This document shows positions 18,392 to 30,371 of a DNA stretch of 64,000 bases, piece after piece (positions within the stretch are counted from its first letter, which is position 1; every line of letters begins with the position of its first letter). Source of the stretch: Thiothrix eikelboomii. GTDB taxonomy: Bacteria; Pseudomonadota; Gammaproteobacteria; Thiotrichales; Thiotrichaceae. The stretch lies in contig NZ_FUYB01000014.1 of NCBI RefSeq assembly GCF_900167255.1, positions 45,230 to 109,229 on the forward strand, in the 5' to 3' direction. The notes beneath the pieces are model-generated. The model was not told the DNA's origin. It ran no database searches and was given only the letters and a program-made list of their open reading frames with translations. The position numbers were made by a program, and so were the translations under genes.

Positions 18392-18817
18392 ATGAGTAGT
18401 GCATTGAGCTTAGAATCCCCTGCGGTTTTAAAGCATATTGATATTTATCAGACTTTGATTAATCGAATGGCGGCTAATAGTGCAGCCTGTAAGCAGTGGG
18501 CGATTACGCTGGTTTCGGCGATTTTGGTGTTTGCTCTGGAGAAGGGTTCGGCTGAGGCAGCTGCGGTGGCAGTGATTCCCGTGTTTATGTTTTATTTTTT
18601 AGATACGTATTATTTATCCTTAGAGAGGAAGTTTCGAGGAGCATATTCTAGTTTTTTGGATAAGCTACATGGTAGTACTTTGAATATTAATGAGTTGTAT
18701 CGAGTCACTGTAGATAGAAAGTTGCCAACAAATTTTTTATCGGCGTTGTTATCTTGGTCGGTTTGGCCGTTTTATTTGGGGATGATGGGGTTGGCTTTGT
18801 TGGGGGTGATATGGTAG
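18392..18817 (+). CDS. Small two- or three-helix membrane protein (RipA/SLATT-like)
   Basis: The 141-residue protein has a soluble N-terminal helix, two adjoining hydrophobic helices (about 35-70) around a short loop, then LDTYYLSLERKFRGAYSSF and a final hydrophobic segment (about 118-140). The pattern NRMAANSAACKQWAITLV followed by an Ala-rich helix, and the YYLxxERxFR block, recall small octameric RipA-like and SLATT-like membrane proteins, some of which accompany conflict systems. That assignment is from memory and tentative. Its stop lies 8 bases from the TIR gene stop on the other strand. Confidence 0.6.
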   Translation: MSSALSLESPAVLKHIDIYQTLINRMAANSAACKQWAITLVSAILVFALEKGSAEAAAVAVIPVFMFYFLDTYYLSLERKFRGAYSSFLDKLHGSTLNINELYRVTVDRKLPTNFLSALLSWSVWPFYLGMMGLALLGVIW

Positions 18818-18825
18818 ATAGTAGG

Positions 18826-19847
18826 TTAGGCATTGCTATTCAAAACCTCTTTCATTTCGGCTTCTTCATTATAGAAGCTCATATAGCCATCACTTTCAAG
18901 TTGTTCGTTTATATGCCATAGAAGAGATAAATACTTTTCTTCTTGGAAGCTATTAATTGGCAAGTTATAAAGACTAGTAATTATAGAGTGGAAATTAGGT
19001 AGTATTTTTATAATTTCATCAATAAGCTCTATTTTTTCATGTATTTTAGAATTCATAATTCCAGCAGATTTATCATTTAGTCTATTTCTTTCTGCCACCC
19101 AATACTCTTCTATTTCAATATAATCATTTATATTATAATAACTAGAGTTCAAGATAATAGGACATATCCTTAACTTTAACTCTTCATTATTTTTACTAGC
19201 TTTAACCATATTAACAAATTCAAACATACAATATTCCGATTTTAAATATTTTTCATTAATTAATATAATTATAAACCCACCATTTACTAAATCATCAATA
19301 AAACCATTAATATTTTCTTTGTATTTATTCACTTTATCATATTTTATATCCACATAAGGGAGAACTGCTTTAAAAGCACTAGATATTTCACCTATAATAT
19401 CCTTTGTTTCATTAGGATCATTACCGTAAGATATATAAACACAAGGACAGTTAATAATGGTTCTTACTATATTTCCAAGAAAGTATTTTTTAGAAAAATC
19501 ACTACGTTTTAATAAAATTTTTTTAAGTTTTGGCTCAAACTTTACTGCACCATCTAATATATCAATATCTAACGATTCTTGAATTATCAATTTAAAACTA
19601 TTACTTCCTTTCCTTTGAATAAGATGGTAAATATTTCTTGATATGCACTTTTCATTATTAGTTGGCATAATAAAAACGAATTTTATATCAGGTGATTTCA
19701 CAAGAGCTAATGCTTCTGTACAGTTGAAATGACCTTCAATTCTTGGCTCTAAACTGCTATCAATTTCCAACAAGCTATTTTTTATAAAAGTTAATTCACC
19801 TTCTGAAGAAGCAAGTATAAAATATCTTTCACTATCTTTTTAATCAT
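18826..19847 (-). CDS. Pseudo-receiver-TIR effector protein (needs one -1 frameshift near 19840)
   Basis: The uninterrupted frame runs from about 19839 and its first usual start is TTG at 19773, giving 315 residues that begin mid-domain. Reading ATG ATT AAA AA at 19847 and slipping back one base in the A5 run gives 340 residues. Residues about 8-130 then look like a receiver domain that has lost its acid pocket (Phe at about 59 in place of the phospho-Asp) but keeps the Lys (LLKRSDF, about 114). Residues about 136-260 are a TIR domain: VYISYGNDP, IIILINEKYLKSEY and the CxxE-type catalytic Glu at about 210 (YCMFE). TIR enzymes of this kind degrade NAD or make cyclic-ADP-ribose signals. It lies 10 bases after the kinase stop and shares its AT-richness. 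Confidence 0.75.
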
Positions 19848-19857
19848 AAACTACAAC

Positions 19858-22800
19858 CTAGTTTTCATTTTTGATACTCTCAAGCAACCCAATAGACCTT
19901 AATTCTTCTTGCAGTCTAGATTTTGTTAATGTACCTTGCTCACTTATTTTTTCTATGATACGCATATCATGCTCATAATGTTTGGCTCTTTTTGGAAATG
20001 CAGTCAGTATTAAAACTTTAGTATCTTTATATTTTTTTAACTCATTAAATAGCTCTAACCCAGACACATCAAATGGCTCTAGACGATCTAATGCTATATC
20101 CAACATAGCTAGTTTTATGATTTTTCTTTCAACCTCCATTTTTTGGATAAAGTTAACTGCTGTTTCATAACTACCGAAAGCTTGAACCTCAAAACCAAAC
20201 TCAGTAAGCCAACGATATAAAATATTTCGCCATGCTATCTCATCTTCAACCACTAAAACTAAATTCTTATCAATTTTCTTACAAGGAAACTCCATACGGA
20301 ATAACTTCACATCATCATCGCCAGTATCTAGCAAAACTAAACTACCTTTCATAGTTTTAGCTAAGGATCTAGCACGCCACAGACCATAACCAGTTCCATA
20401 CTCTTTTCCAGTAATATCTCGATTAAATATGCTTTCTTTTATTTCAAATGGTATAGGAATACCATTATCTTGTACCTCAATTACGGCATAATCATTAACC
20501 TTCTCAGTGACAATTTTTACATACAACCCATCATAAAGAAGATTATGCTTTTCGATTACCGCATCAACAGCGTTTTCTATCACTGAATAAATGCAATTCA
20601 CCAAATTTTGGTAAATTGCATTTACAATTAAACCCTCTTCAAGCTTTAGGTAAAACTCACAATAATCAACTCGCTTTTGAATTTTAATTTGCTTGATTAA
20701 TTTAAATATTAACTCACTTAAATTAATATCTTTAGGTTCTGATTTAACAACTGCTTTTGTTTCATTCATGAGAATTTTTACAACACCACTGGCATCAGCC
20801 AAATACTCATTACAAGTCCGATACAAGTGATCTATTTTTTTATTTTTAATTGCTAAATTAATATCATCAATTGCCTGCTCAATATTTATATCGAGAGAGC
20901 CAAGCGAATTATTTAAGCGATGTGTCAGATCTTGAGCAATAATTGAAGAGTTTATCAAACTTTCTTTTTCTAGTATTTCTAACTGCGCATCCTCTAGTTT
21001 TCTATTTGTTCTTTTCCAGTTTTCATTTAATATTTCCAATTCTTTATTCTTTTCATCCAAATCTACCTTCACCAACAAACTAGAAAATTTTATAGCTATA
21101 TTTTCAAGAAACACCCCATCACTCTCTGGCGTATATAAATACTCAGTACTCGGATGGTAAACAGCAATAACCCCAATTGCCTCACCCTCACTTATAATCG
21201 GCACACCAATCCAAGAGGCAAATGGGTCACCAAGCTGCTCACTATCACCGTGATCTCGATACCATTCAATGGACTCTTCCTTAGTATTGATTAGGATTGG
21301 TTTTTTAGTGGCGAGAATATACTCAGTTCGTGGTAAATTTCCAGCTGCATGATCAAAAACACGTGGTTTGACAAAAACATCCTCTATCTTTCCTGTTTTT
21401 TCATTTTTTTTCTTAAATAAGGGAAAAGTAATTTCTTGATTTTTTTTATTTAACAGAGCTATATATATATTAGTAGTCGACATAACCTTTTTAATATACT
21501 TATACGCAAGCTCATAGGCTCGTTCTAGCGTTATATTAGGCTCGTTAGTAATAGCTTCACCAAACTTTGTCAAACTGATTAATCGTTCTTTCTTCCGCAT
21601 AAAGGATTGCTTAACACCTACCATTGCTAGCAGATGCTGGATGAATCTATGCGTAGTCTTCACTGAGTCACGAGTTATTTTTATAATAACAAAATTAGTT
21701 ATTCGTCCACTTTCAGCAGTAATGCTGTATATATAATACTGCTTATTTTCGCTATGAAATGGCTCAAGATTAAGTTCATTAATATATTTTTTAAGCTCAG
21801 TAAGTAAATTAACCTCATCCCAGTTTTCACCATGCCTAAAAGTAAATGTAGGCGTTTTATCCTCTAGGCTTAAATAAACAATAGCTAACTCCACTGAACC
21901 ATAAATATGCTCAAGCACTCTCACCACTGCATTATATAACTTTTCATCTGCTTGAGATTTTTCATTCTTGATATTATCAAGATCTGTCCAAGATTTTTCA
22001 TCTTCAACATTATTCTCAATATATTGAATAAAAAACCTATCTAGTTGCTGCTCCCAAGTATCATGCCGAAAGCTACGCAAGGTTGCTGCTAAAAATCCTG
22101 CTGTTCGCCTTAGAAGGTTTTTTTCGTTTTGATAGGCGTTTTTCTGCTGAGTACGCAAGATAAGATAGCCAATTTTATTATCATTATGTACTAAAATGGG
22201 TACAATAATATTAGAAGGATAATTACTAGACGTAAACTCGATGATATCATTAGCAGCCTCATGGTTGCCAAATAAACCCTTTATTTTATCAGAGTCAGAG
22301 GAGTAAGAATTTTCTTTTCTGAAATCAGATTTCAACTCACCATCTTCACAAACTATATATAATTGATCTTGATAAAAAGAGTGATAGAGTAATATATTAA
22401 TTTCACTAACTGCATAAGAATAGCGAATCTCATTATTCGTCAATGAATCTACTAGTTTCTTAAATATTTCAAGCTCTGATTTGAACTGTCCAATACTTCC
22501 TAAATACTCACTATGTAGTTTATTAGTCACTTCAGTTCTAGCTTTAGAATCACCTAATTGAATTAGAACAGCACACCCATCAGAAAAACGATCAAATAAA
22601 CGAGCATCTTTTTCTTGGAAAACATATTCTTTATCGGACTCTAATAAAAACGCCCCAACCACTCGATGCGGCGGAATATCTTGCCCGTCTATAGCTTGGA
22701 CTCTTGGATCGAGGCGCATAGGTACTATCAAGTAGTTACTAGTAGAACTATCCACTACACCTGTTGCCACAACTGTTTCAATACGGTCTTGATAACTGCT

Positions 22801-23106
22801 CAGTGCCGATGCTTCAAGAGCAAGGGTCTGAGTCTCAGGTATGACCTGACCACGCTCAAGTTCTACATTTAAGGTAAGATCACGATAAGATTGATATATA
22901 ATAGAGAATTGCAGGTTAGGAATAGAAAAATCCTTAACTCTATCAGTAATTAATTGTGCAGTGTTTTTAATAACGTCACGAGCTCTCGGGGCTCGCTCTG
23001 TAATAACAAAACTCTGAAGATGATCTAAAACATCTGCGACCACTTCCCATTTCTCTTTCTTCTCTTTACCCTGAGTTGTGCTTTGATTAATATTATTTTC
23101 GTTCAT
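19858..23106 (-). CDS. Multi-GAF hybrid histidine kinase with C-terminal receiver
   Basis: This 1082-residue cytosolic protein has no membrane helix. Residues about 20-520 contain two or three diverged GAF-like modules, and about 525-700 a clearer GAF (LISLTKFGEAITNEP, then PFASWIGVPIISEGEAIGVIAV). A coiled coil leads to the His box DLTHRLNN (His about 729). The ATPase part has ENAVDA (Asn 845), DNGIP (Asp 880) and GTGYGLWRAR. A receiver follows at 948-1070 with VVEDE, the phospho-Asp in MLDIAL (about 1002), LTAF and Lys about 1053. All key residues seem intact, so phosphotransfer is plausible. The gene is visibly AT-rich compared with its neighbours, a sign of transfer, and is followed at once by the TIR gene. 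Confidence 0.88.
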   Translation of the reverse strand: MNENNINQSTTQGKEKKEKWEVVADVLDHLQSFVITERAPRARDVIKNTAQLITDRVKDFSIPNLQFSIIYQSYRDLTLNVELERGQVIPETQTLALEASALSSYQDRIETVVATGVVDSSTSNYLIVPMRLDPRVQAIDGQDIPPHRVVGAFLLESDKEYVFQEKDARLFDRFSDGCAVLIQLGDSKARTEVTNKLHSEYLGSIGQFKSELEIFKKLVDSLTNNEIRYSYAVSEINILLYHSFYQDQLYIVCEDGELKSDFRKENSYSSDSDKIKGLFGNHEAANDIIEFTSSNYPSNIIVPILVHNDNKIGYLILRTQQKNAYQNEKNLLRRTAGFLAATLRSFRHDTWEQQLDRFFIQYIENNVEDEKSWTDLDNIKNEKSQADEKLYNAVVRVLEHIYGSVELAIVYLSLEDKTPTFTFRHGENWDEVNLLTELKKYINELNLEPFHSENKQYYIYSITAESGRITNFVIIKITRDSVKTTHRFIQHLLAMVGVKQSFMRKKERLISLTKFGEAITNEPNITLERAYELAYKYIKKVMSTTNIYIALLNKKNQEITFPLFKKKNEKTGKIEDVFVKPRVFDHAAGNLPRTEYILATKKPILINTKEESIEWYRDHGDSEQLGDPFASWIGVPIISEGEAIGVIAVYHPSTEYLYTPESDGVFLENIAIKFSSLLVKVDLDEKNKELEILNENWKRTNRKLEDAQLEILEKESLINSSIIAQDLTHRLNNSLGSLDINIEQAIDDINLAIKNKKIDHLYRTCNEYLADASGVVKILMNETKAVVKSEPKDINLSELIFKLIKQIKIQKRVDYCEFYLKLEEGLIVNAIYQNLVNCIYSVIENAVDAVIEKHNLLYDGLYVKIVTEKVNDYAVIEVQDNGIPIPFEIKESIFNRDITGKEYGTGYGLWRARSLAKTMKGSLVLLDTGDDDVKLFRMEFPCKKIDKNLVLVVEDEIAWRNILYRWLTEFGFEVQAFGSYETAVNFIQKMEVERKIIKLAMLDIALDRLEPFDVSGLELFNELKKYKDTKVLILTAFPKRAKHYEHDMRIIEKISEQGTLTKSRLQEELRSIGLLESIKNEN

Positions 23107-23380
23107 TATTTAACCTAAATACTTATGGATGAACAAATCTGACAATCCTGTCAAGATTCAGAACAAATCCTTGGCAGCTTGCAGGTTGTAGGGGCGATGA
23201 AGGGGAGCTGACAGAGTAAGCATAAAAACAACATAGCGACGAGGCAAAACTTGTACTTTGCCGAGTATTAAAACTCCACTGCGCCTTAATCATGCTATAG
23301 ACCAACACTTCGTTGAAAGTCAAAAAGAATCGACAGACGTAAATACGACTCTGATAAACTGATGGGAACTCAAAATAACA
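23107..23380. other. Intergenic region upstream of the kinase gene, no gene recognised
   Basis: These 274 bases separate the kinase start from the stop of the AlaRS-like gene, on the same strand. They should hold the kinase promoter. A 66-codon frame inside has low-complexity Ser/Cys-rich content and is not believable. Composition here is less AT-rich than the kinase gene, so the insertion edge may lie within it. Confidence 0.5.
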
Positions 23381-24625
23381 TTATAATTCCCACATTGGAT
23401 CATAATCAATCAATACTTTAGGTACCCCATGCTGAGCTAATAACTTTTTTTTCATTATTAATTCTGTAGTTGGGTTTATTTTTATACAATCATCCAGTTT
23501 ACTTTTCGCATTCTCCAAGACCTTCATAAGTTTTCTATATTCCTCTAATAAATATTGCAATGCCTTTGCTTGCTTGTCTTCAAATAGCACCTGTTCTAGC
23601 AATAAACTATCAAGTTTAATCACCACCATGTTTCCTATAGCTGCTCGTGCTAACTTCCGCATAATACGTGCCCGACCACTCTGCCCCGGAGCGGGTGCTC
23701 CATGCTCCACCAAAGTCACAAAAGCCAGTAAATGATCCTGAATCACATGGATATTCGGTAGATAAAATGCCCAATCATGCGGATGCTGGCGCTGCAATAA
23801 ATCAAGGAGGATCGAACGATAAGGCTGGAACTCATGCAGTTGATGAATATCCGCCAACTGTTGCTGGAGCATGGCAAGACGCTCATTACCAATCACGGTT
23901 TCTGCAAATGGCTCAGGGTTATCAATTAAACCGCCTTCCTCGTTTAAGTATTTTTCAATAAATAAGGAGTTGGCGATTTCCACAAAGCGCCCACAATCAC
24001 AGGTGAGACCACAATTTTGTGGATGCTGGCAAGCTATTTCAGGGCGCTCATAAAATACTTCGGTATGTGGGCCACATTTTTTACCATCTAACATGACCTG
24101 TCCGGCAGTTTTTTGCCGCCAGAAATTAGACTCCGCTGATAAGCCCACTAAGCGTTGCTCGGTGACACCCAAATCCCGCCAACACTGGTAACTCGCCTGA
24201 TCTTTGCCTAGTGTTTTATCATCCAGATAGCTAATCCAAAGGCGTGCTGGGTCAAGCTGTAAAACCTCGGTCAGAAATTGCCAAAGATAGGGAAGCACCG
24301 TTTCCCGTGCGCTTGAGCCAACATGAAAAGCCGCCGACATATGAAATAAACTTAAATGTGTGCTGTCCTTACCCACTGCTGCCATATCGAAATAACGAAA
24401 ACAGGGTTGGGTAAATACAAAGCGGTCGCCATATTCGTGGCGAATCCGTACTAATTCATTTTCAATTTGCACCAAACCCGCACTCATCACAAATGAATGT
24501 GGCACACTCTTATGCAACAAAGAAGAAGGCTGGAGAACAGAAAAACCCTGCTGTGCAAAATTAAGCTCAAAGGCAGAGCTAATCGCTTGCACCGTCGTTA
24601 GATGAGTTTCGGCTAATCCGGTCAT
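23381..24625 (-). CDS. Stand-alone alanyl-tRNA synthetase-like catalytic core
   Basis: The 414-residue protein aligns by eye with the first part of AlaRS. Motif 2 is seen in RFVFTQPCFRYFD followed by LFHMSAAFHVG. GPHTEVFYE and CDCGRFVEIANSLFIEKYL match the GPCSEI and GRFLEIWN blocks. IHVIQDHLLAFVTLVEHG with RARIMRKLARAAI matches the DHxRA/GYVLRRIIRRA region. The editing domain and the C-Ala domain are absent, so it is not the cellular AlaS. Extra Cys (CQHPQNCGLTCDCG) may bind zinc. Such paralogues may aminoacylate something other than tRNA-Ala; the substrate is unknown. ATG at 24625 is preferred over a TTG at 24667. Confidence 0.75.
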   Translation of the reverse strand: MTGLAETHLTTVQAISSAFELNFAQQGFSVLQPSSLLHKSVPHSFVMSAGLVQIENELVRIRHEYGDRFVFTQPCFRYFDMAAVGKDSTHLSLFHMSAAFHVGSSARETVLPYLWQFLTEVLQLDPARLWISYLDDKTLGKDQASYQCWRDLGVTEQRLVGLSAESNFWRQKTAGQVMLDGKKCGPHTEVFYERPEIACQHPQNCGLTCDCGRFVEIANSLFIEKYLNEEGGLIDNPEPFAETVIGNERLAMLQQQLADIHQLHEFQPYRSILLDLLQRQHPHDWAFYLPNIHVIQDHLLAFVTLVEHGAPAPGQSGRARIMRKLARAAIGNMVVIKLDSLLLEQVLFEDKQAKALQYLLEEYRKLMKVLENAKSKLDDCIKINPTTELIMKKKLLAQHGVPKVLIDYDPMWEL

Positions 24626-24756
24626 GAATGCTCGCTTAGATGGGGTGGAAAAATGGAAGCAGGTCAACCATTTATTTCCTTAGGCAGATGATTATAAACA
24701 TTCTGCCAGAATTATCTCCACTAAAACAGCAACAAACCCAATACCCAACCGCCTCA

Positions 24757-27347
<2,591 letters not shown>

Positions 27348-27355
<8 letters not shown>

Positions 27356-28724
27356 GTATGATCTCCTGACTAATTAGTCGAGAGACTTGCCGCAACTCAC
27401 GCTCGATAATAAACTGTGCTTCCTCACCACGATTTGAAACTTTTTTAGCAAGCTCTAAAAACTGATCACTTACTTGTTTGTTTTTAATAACTAGATCACG
27501 CTCTTTATAGAAATCAGCAAATAGCTGCTCAGTTTCAATATCAAACTCTTCGGATACCCCGAAAATTTCCTCTAAGATTAGCTGATAACTTTTACCTGCG
27601 GCCGAAGGAATACCTTCAATAACACCCGATGTAGCTTGTTGATTCGCCTCTGGCAATTGATAAACCCAAGCATCTTCTACAGACCCGACTACAAACGGAG
27701 AGTGTGTCGATGCAAAAATTTGCGCATTGGGTAACAACTTCTGCACAGCAGGAAGAATACGGCGTTGCCACTTAGGATGCAGATGAATGTCTATTTCAGC
27801 TAAGAGCAAAATAATGGGTTGGGAAAAGACATCTTTTTCTTTATCTTTCCAAGGTATACTTTCTAAACGCAGAGAAAGATCGGCAACCCAACTAATAATA
27901 GATTTAAGTCCATCTGGTAGGCCGTCAAACCGAATCGGAGCATTATTGACAACCAAGGATACATTTAAAGGTGAACGCTCAAGTTTGAATTCAACCTCTA
28001 GATCACAAATTTCTTTAATTAAATTAGTTATGCGTTTTAGTGCAAGATCATATTGATTGGCATCGCTCATATCACCATCTGCACGCGCCAATGCAGCTTG
28101 AGCACGATTATTAGCGATCCATTGTAATAATAGTTGAGGACGCACGGTTTGATCGAAAGATAGTGCTTGTTGAAATGGAGGTGTAGAAATCTCTTGAATA
28201 GCGCCTATTTCTGACTGCTGCAAACTACGTAAACCAGAATAAGCAAATACTGCAAAAGAAAAAGTATTCTGTGAACCTACATTACGTGGATCATATATAG
28301 ACGCATATGCTTTGTACTTACCTAATAAGCTTTCGAAACCCTCTCCATAACCTACAAATCTACCTAACCTCTCATCTGAAGACATTGGAAGATAACTACC
28401 AAATATCTCAATACCCTGTATTGGTTTTCGTGCTAACAAGCCAGCCTTATTATTAAACTTAAAACAGACATAGCTTTCATTATCCTTAAATCGCCTACTG
28501 ATTATTGGCTCGTCTGAAAAGCCTCTAAAAATATCTGAAATGGCATAAAGTACTGTACTTTTACCACTGCCATTAGGTCCAGTGAGTAAGTGAATTTCAG
28601 CCTTGTTAGCATCGGCCTCTAAGGTTTCTATCGGCTTAAAATCAAAGCGTGTTTTTTCAAATACGCCCACTTGAAACAACTCAAGACCTTCAAGACGATA
28701 AGGAATCCTTGCTAACTCATCCAT
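27348..28724 (-). CDS. ptuA: Septu-type AAA/ABC ATPase PtuA
   Basis: The 458-residue protein has Walker A GPNGSGKS (49-56) and, in the second half, IILLLAEIDIHLHPKWQ as Walker B with downstream acidic residue. ASTHSPFVVGS is the His switch typical of OLD/RecF-like ATPases. In Septu systems PtuA holds PtuB inactive and releases it upon infection. It starts 7 bases after the rlmD stop. The His position and length fit PtuA better than a chromosomal RecF. Base use is a little richer in A and T than rlmD. Confidence 0.85.
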
Positions 28725-28730
28725 CAGAAC

Positions 28731-30068
28731 TCACCTCACAAATACCGCTATCGACTCCACATGCGCTGTATGTGGAAACATATCCATCACGCCCGCACCC
28801 AGCAGTTGATAACCTTGAGTATGCACTAATTCGCCCGCATCCCGCGCTAAAGTGGCTGGATCACAAGACACATAGACGATCCGTTCGGCTTTGAGTTTGC
28901 CCAAATATGGCAGCAGCTCTTTCGCACCTGCACGTGGCGGGTCGAGCAGAATACGGTCATAATGATGCTTGAGCCAAGCCTCTTTACTCAAAGCGTCGCT
29001 CATTAAATTGCAGGCATAATAATCGGTATTATGAATACCATTCGCATGCGCTGCAGCCCGCGCACGCTCGACCATTGCTAGATCACCTTCAACCCCAATT
29101 ACTTGCTCGGCTTGGCGAGCTAAGGGTAAAGTGAAGTTACCCAGACCACAGAATAAATCCAGCACCGTATCCGTCGACCTTAGTTCTAACAGCTCCAAAG
29201 CACGCATCACCATTTTGCGATTTAAGGCTTGATTCACTTGAATAAAATCGAGCGGCTCAAATTGCACCCGTGTATCAAACTGCGGATGCGTATACGCCAA
29301 ACTACGCTCACCATAAACTTTATGCACCGTCTGTGGTCCCGCCGGTTGCAGATATAATTCGAACTGAAATTCACGGGCAAAACTCAGCAGCTTATCTAAA
29401 TCACCTGTGGATAAAGCTTCCATGTGACGCACCACCAAAGCAGCGACTTCATCATCACCTATCGCCACCTCAATCTGTGGCAAACTGTCACGGGCATCCA
29501 AGCTAGTTACTAAATCTTTTAAGGTAGTAATCCGTTCGCCGACTAAAGGATGCAGCACCTCACAACGCGAAATTTCCGCGAGCAAACCCCCATTCTTTTC
29601 TCGAAACCCAACTAAAGCCTGCTGCTTTTTACGCACCCAGCGCGCACCCAAACGTGCTTTACGTCGATAGCCCCAACCCTCAGCCGTTAAAGGCTCAAAT
29701 AGAGTCGCTGGTTGAACCTTGCCAATATGCTGCAAATTATCTAATAAAATCTGTTGCTTATAACGAATTTGTGCATCCAGTGAAATATGCTGCCAACTAC
29801 AGCCGCCACAAATTGCAAAATGCTGGCATTTAGGCTCTACCCGATTTGGCGAGGCAGTAAGGACAGTTTCAACGCGACCTTCATCATAATTAGCCTTGTA
29901 GGAGGTATAGCGGAAAGCGACCTTTTCTTCGGGCAAAGCACCCTCAATGAATACGGTTTTGCCATTGACTCGCGCCACACCTTTACCCTCAAGGGTTAAG
30001 GCTGTAATTTCGGCCTCGACTAAGGGACTATTTTGAACACCACGGGGTTTATGTTGACGACGACTCAC
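28731..30068 (-). CDS. rlmD: 23S rRNA (uracil-1939-C5)-methyltransferase
   Basis: RlmD (RumA) methylates U1939 using S-adenosylmethionine. A TRAM domain lies at about 12-70. The [4Fe-4S] cysteines are seen in KCQHFAICGGCSWQH. The methyltransferase part has DLFCGLGNFTLPLA, a DPPRAG motif and the catalytic Cys in YVSCDPATLARD. 445 residues is the normal size. The gene heads the run into which ptuAB has been placed. Confidence 0.95.
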   Translation of the reverse strand: MSRRQHKPRGVQNSPLVEAEITALTLEGKGVARVNGKTVFIEGALPEEKVAFRYTSYKANYDEGRVETVLTASPNRVEPKCQHFAICGGCSWQHISLDAQIRYKQQILLDNLQHIGKVQPATLFEPLTAEGWGYRRKARLGARWVRKKQQALVGFREKNGGLLAEISRCEVLHPLVGERITTLKDLVTSLDARDSLPQIEVAIGDDEVAALVVRHMEALSTGDLDKLLSFAREFQFELYLQPAGPQTVHKVYGERSLAYTHPQFDTRVQFEPLDFIQVNQALNRKMVMRALELLELRSTDTVLDLFCGLGNFTLPLARQAEQVIGVEGDLAMVERARAAAHANGIHNTDYYACNLMSDALSKEAWLKHHYDRILLDPPRAGAKELLPYLGKLKAERIVYVSCDPATLARDAGELVHTQGYQLLGAGVMDMFPHTAHVESIAVFVR

Positions 30069-30114
30069 TCAATAACCTCTAACCAACTTGAACGATAGAT
30101 TGAATAGAAAAAAC

Positions 30115-30315
30115 TTAAGGGGCTAAGCCCACTTCCTTCCGCACTTTCCGATAGATTTGCTCCACACGCATCACTAAACCGATCGACTCCAAACTAAACT
30201 CATCCCCTGCAAAAAAATGCTCAACTTGCCAAGCCCTGCGGCGACGGTAAATTTGTACATGCGGATTATCTTGATGCACGATGACATATTCCAACAGGCT
30301 TGGAATGTAGCTTGC
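30115..30315 (-). pseudogene. Broken Uma2 family gene (C-terminal remnant)
   Basis: On the reverse strand a stop-bounded stretch of about 66 codons has no start codon. Its translation (IPSLLEYVIVHQDNPHVQ, then AWQVEHFFAGDEFSLESIGL) matches the C-terminal part of the Uma2 protein at 17805 position by position (LPSLLEYVLIEQD, NWRPDYYYWGDTISLASVGA). Upstream the frame is blocked by a TAA at 30316-30318, and the nuclease core is missing. It is a decayed paralogue left between rlmD and the exonuclease gene. Confidence 0.75.
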
Positions 30316-30371
30316 TTAATCACTATGTGCTTAATTTTATCAGGATTAAGCTCGCTAAACTGCTTTATCTT

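Noticed and set aside
18826..23106. Thoeris as an explanation of the TIR gene
   Set aside because: No ThsA-like SLOG/Sir2 or membrane effector is adjacent; the partner is a histidine kinase.
23123..23323. 66-codon reverse-strand ORF upstream of the kinase gene
   Set aside because: Low-complexity Ser/Cys content, no domain and no Shine-Dalgarno.
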